NCBI GenBank assembly: GCA_033297075.1
Contig: MU858118.1
Span: 1-64,000 of the forward strand
DNA length: 64,000 nt
DNA from: Rhypophila decipiens
Lineage: Eukaryota > Ascomycota > Sordariomycetes > Sordariales > Naviculisporaceae
Direction of reading: 5' to 3'
A model generated the notes under the pieces. That model was not told the DNA's origin, made no database searches, and saw only the letters and a list, made by a program, of their open reading frames with translations. This document shows positions 1-9,676 of the stretch, in pieces (the stretch's first letter is position 1; each line of letters starts with the position of its first letter). A program made the position numbers and the translations under genes.

Positions 1-1928
1 AAAGGGTTCGCATAAGCGGGGGTTGGGTTTTGTGGTTGTAATTGTGTTGTTTCTTGTTCTGTTCTGAGGTGACGCGCGAGAGCCGACGCGTCACAGTGGT
101 AAGTAGTGCAGAGCTGGTGGAGCCAGCAGTCACGTGGCGGAGCACGTGACTCCCGATTCTGGCTCACCAGCCAGGTGTGGATACTTGGAGAACGCAACCT
201 TCAAGGTGATCTGCTTATAAAATGAAAAGAGGCATCGGGTGATCTAGAGGTGAAAAAGTAGAGGGCTTGGACGAGATAATGGCGGATTTGGATGAACCGA
301 ATGTAGTTAGCGTGCATAGGCCCTTTAGGCTTAGTGCCTCCGGGCGAAATAAATTCCATCCATCCATCCATCCATCCATCCATAGATCCACCAACATGTC
401 ATGATGTCCTCCTTCTCTGCCTTCTTCAAATGTTCATGATCGGTAACACCTAGAAGATGACAAAAACTGCAGTTGGTAAGTAATCTGTCAAAATCCGAAG
501 ATTTAAAGTAACATACCGTTTCTACCTATTAGTTACAACACTCATGTTCTCCTTGGTCTTCGGCGCATGGTTTCTTTTCGGTGCTCCATCTTCGGCATGG
601 CGCTGACGCCGCTTCTAGTAGTAATCTGGTGACTGCTGAGCACGCTGCTTGGGCGGATGTATCGCCATTGTTGAAGCGAAGAGTTCGAAAGTAAAACGCA
701 AGTTGATTGAGGGTGCGTAAAAAAAGGCGTACTTAATATAGTGGAATATTATCTTCTCGGACATCAAAGTCAGAATCATAATTACATCACCCGAATTGCC
801 ACCAAATGTTACTAACTTAATATCTGGTGGTGGCTTACATTGCCGCCTATTCAGTTAATTTTTATTGGTGACCTCACGCATTCAAGAGCAGAGGATAGAG
901 TAGTGTAGTTTGGCCACAACGGGTCACCTGGCGCTCCCGGTCTTATGAGGGGGGGCGTCATATGGGCCCCGTGCGCGCTCCCTTAGCAGGGAGGCAAAAT
1001 TGTCTGTAGATTGAAAGTCTATGTACGATTGTATGTGATGACTTGGGTACAGAGGGATGGAGAGAGGGAGAAGACACGCCTTGACTGTGTGAAACGTGAC
1101 GATACTGATCACAGAGACGAGATGCAGGAGGAGAGAAAACCCCTCATTTCGCTGTCGGCTTCGGGAGCCGATGTGTGTCAAGTCACGTGTGGCAACCCCA
1201 ATAAAAACACCCCCTTTACTTCCTTATCTAACTTGGCGGCTGCCTGGATGCATTTCAATGTAGTTGGTCATTTAATGTGTTAGCTTGTTTTGAAAGCACA
1301 ATATTGGCTTTCATGCGATAGCGGCATGTGTGTCACTTCCCCAGGATCACATCATATAATTGGTTGTAATGGAGGATGTGAGCTCTGGGACAACTGCATA
1401 TGCTTCGTTTCACTTAATGCACTCGCGGTGGAATGATCAATGCATTCGAGCCGACACCAGCCAGAAATAGAGGGGCACAGGAAGGCGCTAAAAGATCGCT
1501 AGACATACCCAGGTGTGTTCGTTTATATATCGTTCTGATGAAATCCGTATGAAACGGCAGTTATCCGTTTCAGTTTCCGTTTCACTTAACGGAGAATGGT
1601 CGGTTGTTGGGTGGACAAGGGGTTCCATTTATTGACATCAACACATCCTGTTTTGAACCCTCTTATCCACACTTATAACATGTCTGACCGCCAGACTAGT
1701 AGTTGGGTGGGTGACCACCAGCGAATCCCTGGTGCTGTATGTTTTGTCTTTTGTTTCTTCTTTTACTTTTTGTCTCCCGTCTTTGTCTTCTTGGAAAAGC
1801 AGCACAGGAACAACGAACCGGTATCACTGAGTCCAACTCTATACAATACCGGGTCTACGTACTTATCGATACATATTAATACAAACGCCCCCTAAAACAA
1901 TCACCAGCCAAGTTACCCTAGGCCTCTG
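1..1928. other. Gene-free stretch at the left edge
   Basis: I see no gene I can support. Open frames on both strands are short (at most about 99 codons), overlap each other and carry no recognisable motif. The stretch contains a CCAT microsatellite near 356 and a cluster of CCGTTTCA-like words around 1552-1592. Its right end is the 3' flank of the haspin gene. Confidence 0.6.
356..383. repeat. CCAT tetranucleotide microsatellite
   Basis: Seven perfect tandem copies of CCAT. It lies in non-coding sequence. Open frames running through it on the minus strand (Met-Asp-Gly-Trp repeats) are products of the repeat, not genes. Confidence 0.95.
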
Positions 1929-3757
1929 TTATTCCCCCGAGCGACTTGTCTTTCGTCTAGGCGACCGCCTCAAACGTGACGACTCATCTTCCTCCCCGCT
2001 GCTTTCCTGACCATAATCAGTAGCAAAGGAATCATCCACAAAACTGAGCATACTCCTCCCCTCACCATCCCCCCCACAATCCTCAAGTAACTGCTCTTGT
2101 CGAACCCAGCCCGCCTCAACCGCAAAGCGAACGACATCCACCGCGCAAGAAAACGAGAGAATCTTTCTCGAAGCCATTGGATCCAAATGTGTCCACATCT
2201 CCTTTGTCTCTTGCTTGAAACGCGTGATGGATTCCTCCCTTGCTTTCTTTTCCGCCGCCGCAGCGGTTTTGCTCCCCCCCAAGCCTGACCCGGCAGAGGG
2301 GTAAGACCAGTACTTGACAAAATGCTCTGTTAGAAAGTGATAGATGTACGAAAGCCAGAGGACGTTGGTGTAGGGGTGATAGTCCCGCCAGGAAATAGGT
2401 TTTAGCGTCGTGATGTCGAGGTCATGTGGTGTTTGATGGGTGGCGGGGTCGAGGAGGGGGTCTTTTCGGCCGCCTCGGGAGGTTCCTCGTAGGAGGTAGG
2501 ATCGCATTTGGCGGTAGGTGGTGCATTGTAATGCGTGGGTGGATGTGAATATTGACAGGTCGGATTCTAGGTCTGAGTAGATTACTTCTTCTGAGGAGGC
2601 TGGGGAGGAAAAGGGGTCGGAGGCGCGGGATAGGCCGTAGTCTAGGATTGTTATTTCTAGACCTGAGAAGCCGAATTTGCAGGGGTTGTTGTTGTGATCT
2701 TCCTTGTTGGTGGGGTGTGGTTTTGGTGGTCTCGCGCGTCTGATGCAGAGGTTGCCCTCGTGGAGGTCTCGGTGCTGTTTGATGGTTAGAACCTGTGGTC
2801 TGAAGAAAAGGGAAAAAGATGCCAGCGCACCTCAAACTGAACCAACTCCTCGGCCCTAGCCAAAGCAATAGCCGCATGCAAAAAGATATCCCAAACCTGA
2901 TCAACATCATCCAACGCAAAGTCCTCCAGCGCCGTCCCAGCATCCCCCAGCTCAACCACCAAAAACTTAGTCTCATCCAAATACCGACTTGGAGAAGGAT
3001 AAAACTGCAGCCGATCAGGATCTTGCCTCTTCATCCGTCTATGAAACACCTGATGCGTCTCTAACAAAGCCTTGGGGGCCTTTCCCTGGACTACATAGCG
3101 CTCTTTGTAAATAACAAAGCCAGGTACGTCGGCTAGCCATTCGGAAATTTGTAGCTCGCCGGCCAAGGACTCCTCGCTGTGCGGCTCTTCGTCTACCAGG
3201 CCGGACTTTTCTTGGGCTTTGGTCTGCGGTTTGATGGGCGAGTGGAGGCGGATGACTTTTATGATGGATGTCCCCCGGTCGTTGGTTATGCGGTATACCT
3301 CTGCGTAGGAGGCCTCTGCTATCTTTTGGATTGTGTCGCCTGGGGGGCAGACGTCGTCCCATGTGAGGATGCGGAGGGATTCCTCGATTTCTGAGAATTC
3401 GTTGGTCTGGTATTCTTCCTCTGGTCCATCGGATGGAGTGGCCTGTGGCGGATCAGATGGTGGCGGCGATATGGGTTGAACAGTTGGCTCATCCTGTACT
3501 GGCGTATCTGATCCTAATTTGGCCCCTTTTCGCTCCGATGCCCGTGGTTCCTCATCCGACTCGGTTTCAGCTTCACTGTCGGCAATGACAATCTCCATGA
3601 GACATTTTCCTAATTCCTCAACAGAAACAGGCTGAGGCTGTGCTTCTGGTTTTGTCGTTGGTCCTGACCTTTTCAAGGGACTCTTTGGCAGCTCGGCGAA
3701 TAATATCTCGCCCTCTCCCCTCGTTTTCCTCACTGGTTTTCCGTATTTGCGCACCAT
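1929..3757 (-). CDS. hrk1: Haspin-like serine/threonine protein kinase
   Basis: Two exons, 3757-2831 and 2774-1929. The 56-bp intron (2830-2775, GTGCGC...CAAACAG, branch TTCTAAC) restores the haspin signature FE-HRDLHEGN across the join. The product is 590 aa. Residues 1-120 are acidic and low in complexity. The kinase lobe starts near 140 with a degenerate glycine loop (IAEASYAEVY) and a candidate ATP lysine, K167, in SIIKVI. The catalytic HRDLH is at 310-314, and ILDYGLSRA near 352 replaces the usual DFG, as in haspins (DYT in animals). Haspins phosphorylate histone H3 Thr3 in mitosis to recruit the Aurora B complex; that role is inferred here. Its start codon lies 650 bp from the divergent CCDC47-like gene. 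The tail after about residue 560 is acidic, then basic. Confidence 0.9.
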
Positions 3758-4407
3758 GGTGTCGGCTCCTGATGAATATCGACCTCTGTAGGTATATTCC
3801 GATGTCTTATGCGGTTAGGTAACGGCACTCACTGATCAAATTGGAGCTGGCGATGACAAGATGTCATGAGATCTGAACCCTGAGCTGAATGGCAATTGCT
3901 GTGATCGTTGTGATTGGTTGGTTTGTCTCACGTTCTTGTTGGCAGGGCAACTTATCCGTCTGGTGGTCCCGCGGTTCTGGGTCGGTCTGCCGTTGAACAG
4001 CGGAATTGTCTCGGATAATAACCTGCCCCAAGGCTGAAATACGTACCATGCAAATTAACATACCAATTCGATTGATATTTACTCATATTGCAAATAATAT
4101 GAACCTGCGAGCGTCTTTTACAGCCCTTCTTTCAGCTTCATTTACAAGAATGCCTCAATCTCGAAAAAAGGGGAAGGTACCTTGTCACCGTTGCATCGCG
4201 GCCCCGGTACCAGGGACCAAAAAGTGGGCCGGGCTTCCGCTGGACCCAGGCGCACGGACTTGGCCTCGCCTGTGGATCGATTTTTGCTCGCACCGTCTTG
4301 AGCGCTAGCGCGGTCAGCCAAATGTCGTCAACTTGCTTGGAGCTCTGAGACGTTTCTCGTCAGCCACATCGCACATTTGCAAGCACAGCACATTGCGCGA
4401 CGACATC
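3758..4407. promoter_or_regulatory. Shared divergent promoter region
   Basis: This 650-bp spacer separates the start codons of the haspin kinase (minus) and the CCDC47-like gene (plus), so it must hold the 5' UTR and promoter of both. I identified no specific transcription factor site. The right half, near 4190-4330, is GC-richer than the left. Confidence 0.5.
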
Positions 4408-6029
4408 ATGGCCAACGTGCTCAACAACCTCTTTGGGGGCGGCAAGGCCACTCCCGACCCCGTCGTCGGCGGAGACTCTGGTATGTTTTATTTTGAGCAT
4501 CAAAATATCTCTTGCTCTGAAACAATGGGCAAGACCTGGGGAAAGCTTCCGAAATCCACTCTTGCCCCTTTCCCATGCTCGAAGCAGCCACGTTGAACAC
4601 CCGTCGGCCTCAAGCCATTGGGCAGCGCACACAATCAAAGCAATTGGCCTCGAGCAGCCTGCCTTTATTGGAAATATTCTAATTCGTCTGCTCAACTAGA
4701 CTTTGGCGACTTTGTCGAGGGTGCGGAGCCGGCTCCTGCGCCCATCACGCCCATCACCCACACCCTCGGTGGGATCCCGCCCGCGCAGACCGGTCGCCCC
4801 TACACGAAATGGTACAATGTGCATGAGCGGTATACCTGGTCCGACTTCCAAGTCGAAGGCGCCATCCTGCTGGCCTTTGGCGTCGTCCTGCTCGTCCACC
4901 TCATCGGTGCGCGCCTGAACCGCAACAAGGCCAAGAAGTGGACCCGCGCCCACGCCGCGCCCCTGGCCTCCGAGTTCGCCCTCGTTGGATTCTCCGGTGT
5001 GCTGAGCAGCACGGCCGGCAAGTCGGGCGATGAGCTGGTCAAGGCCCTGAACGAGAATAACGTGGAAAAGGGCGATAACATCACCAAGGAGAAGTCGCTC
5101 TTCGAGTACGCCACCTACGCGACCGGCCGCGCAAACGTCGCCTTCCTCGATGTCAAGCTCACCCTCAGGAAGCGCTTCAACCCCCTGACCGCCCTGTTCG
5201 AGACCGTATTTGCATTCTTCTTTGAGAGCTTCGGCGACTCGGCTGATACCGTAGAGGCGATCCTGTACCCCTTCGATGGCAAGGAGGCGCAGATCGTCCC
5301 CGGCCCTCCCGGTGCCGCCGAGCTGCGCGCCAAGGACAGCAAGAGCAGCTACGATGGGTTCGTGTGGGCTATTGTCCACAAGGAGCGCATGAAGCAGGTC
5401 CGCGATGATCGCTACGATGTCTCTCTGACTTACACCAAGGACCACCCCAAGCTCCCCAGCTGGCTGACGGTCATGAGCGAGAGCGCCGAGATTACCGATC
5501 TGCTGCTTACCCCCGAGCTGATCAACGCTGCCACCGCCGCGGGAGATGATTTCGAGTACCTGATTGTCTCTGACCAGCCCCTCGAGAAGCCCACCACGTA
5601 AGTTTCCATCTTTCATCCCAACAATGCACCCATTAACATTTCTTCCCCCCAAAAAGCATCGAAGAAACAACCCCCCGCAAGCGCATCTTCCTAAAGTACC
5701 GCCTGCCCTCGTCGGACGATTACTCCAACCTCCTCCCCGTATTCACCTACTTTTTGCGCATAACCGACCAGCTCGTCGCCAGCGCCAAGTTCAGACCCGA
5801 GGTCCTGCGCAAGGTGAGATCGGTCCGTGACGACGCCATCCGCCATATCCAAAAGGCCGAGGAAGACGAAAAGGCCGAGGAGCGCAAAATCGCGCAGGAA
5901 AAGGCCAAGAAGGCCAAGCGCGACGCCGAGCTCAAGGCTCTTGATGCAAAGGCCCAGAAGAAGTACCTCGAGAAGGAGAGGGAGAAGGAGGTGCGGAAGA
6001 TGACGAAGCGGTCTACTACTAGGGCGTAG
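4408..6029 (+). CDS. CCDC47-like ER membrane protein (DUF1682 family)
   Basis: Three exons, 4408-4480, 4700-5597 and 5657-6029, with phases 1 and 2 that match. The product is 447 aa. After a short N-terminus there is one hydrophobic segment (VEGAILLAFGVVLLVHLIGA, about residues 70-90). A conserved DUF1682 core follows, and the protein ends in a highly charged Lys/Glu/Arg/Ala coiled coil (about 370-447). DUF1682 proteins correspond to animal CCDC47, a calcium-binding ER membrane protein of the PAT complex that helps insert multipass membrane proteins. That role is by family, not shown here. Intron 1 (219 bp) is longer than most in this window. The start was chosen because ATG 4408 opens exon 1 in frame with exon 2. 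Confidence 0.85.
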
Positions 6030-6407
6030 ATGGAGTATATTGGGTTGGGGGCTGGGTGGACAAGAAGATTTATGCAGTGGATGGGGGTTGAGCTGGGATC
6101 TTTGGTTCAGTTGGGTAAGAATAATCGTATGGTCTGGGGGCTTTTGGAATGGTGCTTTGTACAGTCTCGCAACAATGGGCAGCCAGTTAATTCTGATCGG
6201 ATGTAGAGGACTGTCGGGGGCCAAGAAACCCATACAAGAAAAGACATGGGTCGGGTTGATACAGCCATGGCATTGGCAAGATGACGTTGCCAGTCTGGTG
6301 AGGATCGTAGCGTGTACAAAATAAGCACTCAATGTAATGTCTTCTATTTCTGCTTAGCGCCTAATATACAGGCACCCGTCTTCTTATATACAGGCACTAC
6401 TCTTTTG

Positions 6408-6803
6408 GAATAAATGCCTTGACTAGCTTGAATATATGCCCTAGCTAGCTGGAACAAATACCTTGACTTGGTGGAATAAATGTCCTGGCTGGCTCGAATG
6501 GGTGCCATGATAAACTGGAATAAATATCTTAACTTGCTAGAATAGAGGCCTTGACTAGCTGGATTATATGCTCCTAACTGGGTGTAATAAATGCCTTAGC
6601 TAACTGGAATAAATGCCTTAACTACCTGGAATAAATGCCCTGACTGGGTCGAATAAGTGCCTTGACTGGATTGGAATACATGCTTTGACTGGGCTAGTCG
6701 ATGCCTTTATCTGCTGAAAGAGATGGCTTGACTGGGTAGAATAAATGCCCTGACTGGCTGGAATAAATACCTTCACTAGCTCGAATAAATGCCTCTGGGC
6801 TGG
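6408..6803 (+). repeat. 22-bp minisatellite, array A (forward)
   Basis: About 18 diverged tandem copies of a 22-bp unit with consensus GAATAAATGCCTTGACTGGC plus TC. Copies differ at several positions but the GAATAAATGCC core recurs. The same unit forms array B (8389-8682, reverse orientation) and array C (29421-29818). Because 22 is not a multiple of 3, each strand gives pseudo-protein repeats in all frames; I call none of these a gene. Just left of it, at 6365-6396, ATATACAGGCAC occurs twice. Confidence 0.9.
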
Positions 6804-6947
6804 AAAGTCAAATTGCACTGGTGCCTGTTACGTGGGTGGGTGAAAAATGAACATGACGCTGTATTAGTATTCCTGTCTGTCTATCTTACTGAGACCTGCT
6901 CCTCCCCGAACCTCGCTGCCGACCAACTTGTGTTTGTCCAACACTCA

Positions 6948-7430
6948 TCACTCGGTTTCCTCCTCTTTAATATCCATATCCTCAGTATCCTCAGCATTGC
7001 AGAAGGAAAAGGTTCCTACACTAGTCTTGATGTTGACACTGATTGTGCCGTCTTTGCCCTCGTCGGCGACGGCCTTTCCCTTGTCGGTCGTAGGTGTTGT
7101 GGTCGCCGGGCCGGGCAGACTTGGGGTAGGAGGAAGGGCCGGAGGACGAAATTTTCTTTCTGCCTCCTCCCACGTCATCTGGTGGTGATTCGGATGACAC
7201 TAACCCGTACTTTGTCAGCAACTGACAAAGTGACAACAAGCCTGATGAGAGTTGGAAACAAAATTGGTCGCCACTTGGCCGCCAGCTGCAAAGGGTCAGT
7301 ACGGAGTACTACTTACAGCAACTCTCCTCGTTCGGCAGTCGTCACATGCCCCGATTTTCCTCATTAAGGCGGTTCTCCTCCGCTGCTCCTCAGTCAAGGG
7401 GCCTGATCTCTTACGCCGAAAAGAGAGTTT
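6948..7430 (-). CDS. Small spliced gene, Cys/His-motif protein, 5' end unresolved
   Basis: Two exons can be read: ...7317 and 7199-6948, joined across a 117-bp intron (GTAAGT...GGGTTAG, phase 0). The join creates ACDDCRTRRVACHPNHHQMT, a CxxC-x6-CHPxHH motif that no single frame contains. This resembles, from memory, a recurrent fungal protein family of unknown function. The open frame runs up to a TAG at 7433-7431. The only internal ATG is at 7364, giving 99 aa. From 7430 to 7365 the frame encodes a basic stretch (FRRKRSGPLTEEQ) typical of the region before such motifs, so the true N-terminus probably lies in an upstream exon ending at the CCTTAG acceptor (7431/7430). The C-terminal half is Pro/Thr-rich, then acidic. 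It lies inside the minisatellite-bracketed island. Confidence 0.6.
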
Positions 7431-7914
7431 CTAAGGTGACTTCTCGGCGCGCAGAAGGCTCTCGACCCTGCTGACCTTTTCGGCGGCAGTCTGTGTCTTG
7501 TCGGTTCGAGTGCCAATCCTCATGGAAGTGTGTATCCTAGGGACTCCTTTGTTGAGGATCAATGTATGGGCTTGACCGATAACTCTCATGACTTGGTCCC
7601 AGCTCCCTTCTATTGTTCGGGTATCATGCGGGTTAGCAAGCGAATCGGATTTCGGCATGATAGGTATGTTTGGTGTTTGGAGCTAGTTGTCCTGTAGAAT
7701 GACGAAATCCGGAGGACTCACCAACTGTTGTCCCGGCAGCGTGCATTTTGTAGGTCAGACCGCTGTTCCGGAGCAGTTCCTGGACGTCGGCCACCTCTTG
7801 AGCCACTGAGACATTGCCGGTGCCGATTGGGATGAGGCAAAAATCAACATAGCAAGCCTCCGGCGTCTTCAGATTCTGGTAGTCGGGTGACTCGGGTATT
7901 TTCGATGATGACAT
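7431..7914 (-). CDS. ECM15/UPF0045-like (MTH1187/YkoF fold) protein
   Basis: Two exons, 7914-7722 and 7609-7431, with a 112-bp intron (GTGAGT...AACAATAG, phase 1, branch TGCTAACC). The product is 123 aa, close to the usual size of about 100 residues. Family signatures are visible: CYVDFCLIPIGTG at the start, YKMHAAGTTVEGSWDQVM across the splice, IGQAHTLILNKGVPRIHTSM, and a C-terminal RVESLL helix. Members of this family (yeast Ecm15) form small ferredoxin-like oligomers and some bind thiamine; the role here is unknown. The frame stays open upstream to 8109, but ATG 7914 gives the family-like N-terminus. Its TAG stop lies in the same frame as, and directly abuts, the downstream small gene. Confidence 0.85.
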
Positions 7915-8388
7915 GATGAGTCGAGCTTGGGGGGATGATGGATGACTTGTGTTATTATGGATGATTTGAGAAATGTTGGTTGTTTGATGATTTGAGAAAT
8001 GTTGTGGGATGACTGGAGAGTGTTGTTCAGGGGAAGAATCAGAATGGTCAAAGGCGGACTCTTTTAAGTGTGACGCCTCCAAAAATTTAGGCACGCCGCT
8101 GTATTGCAACTTCCTAACAGGAACAGGGAACTGCCTCGAAAGTCAAGGTGTTGACATCATTCAGTTGACAGGGTATTGTAAATTTGCAAGTGACGGTCGT
8201 CTCGTCCCATCCTAAGTGAAAATGATCAATCTGTGCCTTCCCAATTACATAGAGGAAAGTGCCCCGTAAGCTAGTTCCTTCCCTGCGCAGCTACTTCCTA
8301 GAGACAGAAGTACATACATCACAACACACACGCTGAATACCTTCTTTGAGGGGCTGAATGAACAGGCACTCCTACTTTCTTGTCTTGA

Positions 8389-8682
8389 TCAGGGCATCTA
8401 CTCCAGCTATTCAGGGCATTTGTTCCAGTCTATCAGGGCATCTATTCTAGTCAATTAAGGCATCTATTCGAGCCAGTTAAGGCATCTATTCGAGCCAGTC
8501 AAGGCATTTACCAGTCCAGTCAAAGCATGTATTCGAGTCCAATTAAGGCATTTCTTCGAGCTAGTTAAGGTATTTATTCCGGTCTATTCCAGCCAGCTAA
8601 GGCATTTATTATACCCAGTTAGGAGCATATAATCCAGCAAGTCGAGGCATCTATTCCAATCCAGTCAAGACATCTATTCTTG
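8389..8682 (-). repeat. 22-bp minisatellite, array B (reverse)
   Basis: About 13 diverged copies of the reverse complement of the array A unit (GGCATCTATTCGAGCCAGTT and variants). Arrays A and B together form an inverted pair separated by about 1.6 kb that contains the UPF0045-like gene and the small Cys/His gene. The right edge lies about 95 bp from a tRNA-Leu gene. Confidence 0.9.
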
Positions 8683-8777
8683 GACCGATATCGTTCTGCG
8701 GTTTCCCCGCCTCTTTCCACCACCGACTCCGCAATCATAAAATACGTCAGGGTGCCACATCACACATCCAATCAACA

Positions 8778-8897
8778 GGCTGGGTGGCCGAGCGGTCTAA
8801 GGCGGTAGACTCAAGAAGATCTTCTCTTCTTCCTCAAAGCAATGCGAGGAGATTTCTACTCTCGAAAGAGGCGCGCGTTCGAATCGCGCCCCAGTCA
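8778..8897 (+). tRNA. tRNA-Leu (anticodon CAA) with intron
   Basis: The acceptor stem GGCTGGG pairs with CCCAGTC (8890-8896, one G-U pair), with discriminator A at 8897. The D arm begins TGGCCGAGCGGTCTAAGGC. The anticodon stem GTAGA pairs with TCTAC, and CAA sits at 8812-8814. A 38-nt intron (8816-8853) follows position 37, the usual site. There is a long class II variable arm. The T arm is GCGCG-TTCGAAT-CGCGC. A T-rich tract (8898-8911) follows as an RNA polymerase III terminator. Confidence 0.95.
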
Positions 8898-8911
8898 TTC
8901 TTTTGTTTTTT
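8898..8911 (+). terminator. RNA polymerase III terminator of tRNA-Leu
   Basis: T-rich run TTCTTTTGTTTTTT begins immediately after the discriminator base of the tRNA-Leu gene. Confidence 0.7.
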
Positions 8912-9676
8912 TTGTTAACTTCTTGCAAAGATTCTATTTTACGTTTGTTCCCAGCAGACCTCCTCCTCTTCATCGCCTTTAATCACTTTCTTTCTATCCA
9001 GTTTTTTCTGTATCGCCCACAACAAGTAGTGAACAAGCGTTCACTCATGTTTATTATTACGTCTATTCATGATCATTCTGTCACAGCCAGTCTTTCTCTT
9101 TGACAAGATCAGCCCCTTTTCTCAAAATACCCAACTAACAACACACCGTCGAATTGGGCCATCTAGATGATGAATGCGCTAAAGTTCACACACGTCGAAA
9201 GACCAAACAACAAGGCATCATTTTACCATGCCTCTGAACGAATTTATTTTTATTTTTCTAATGGTATCTAGGTAAAGAAACAAACATACTATCTACTAAC
9301 CTCCGCATTTATTTCTCTACATGTACCTACTTATCCTTTTTTTACATATCCATCTATCGATCCACCCCCCCAAAACTCAACAACCCTATTCAGTATTTCA
9401 CCGATAACCATCCACCTCAAAACCAACACCAAATTTTATTTTTTCTAACAACGGGATCTCTTGGTTCTGTTCTGGGCATCGATGAAGCAACGCAACGCAC
9501 TGGCGAATATGACATGCGCATAAGCATGTAAGATGAATTGCAGAATTCAGTGAAACCAGTCAACATACCAAATTTTGAAAAGAGGCGCTGCGCTGATTTG
9601 TTCCCCAACCTTTTTGTTCCTAGGGAAAGATGATAAGCCTCAGAAAGGGTTGGTGAATGATGGAAAATCCGAGATA
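8912..9676. other. AT-rich gene-free stretch
   Basis: No supported gene. The sequence is AT-rich with TTTATTTTTA-type runs near 9240-9260. The right part is probably the 3' UTR of the minus-strand gene ending at 9677. Confidence 0.5.

Noticed and set aside
1552..1592. Cluster of CCGTTTCA and related words
   Set aside because: Short and imperfect; no consistent period, so not called a repeat array.
6618..6818. Minus-strand 66-codon frame with repeats such as RHLFEPVKAFIPAS
   Set aside because: It is the translation of the 22-bp minisatellite, which reads through in all frames. The same happens at 29727-29936.
6789..7367. 192-codon plus-strand frame
   Set aside because: It is antisense to the spliced Cys/His-motif gene, whose splice-restored motif makes the minus strand the coding strand.
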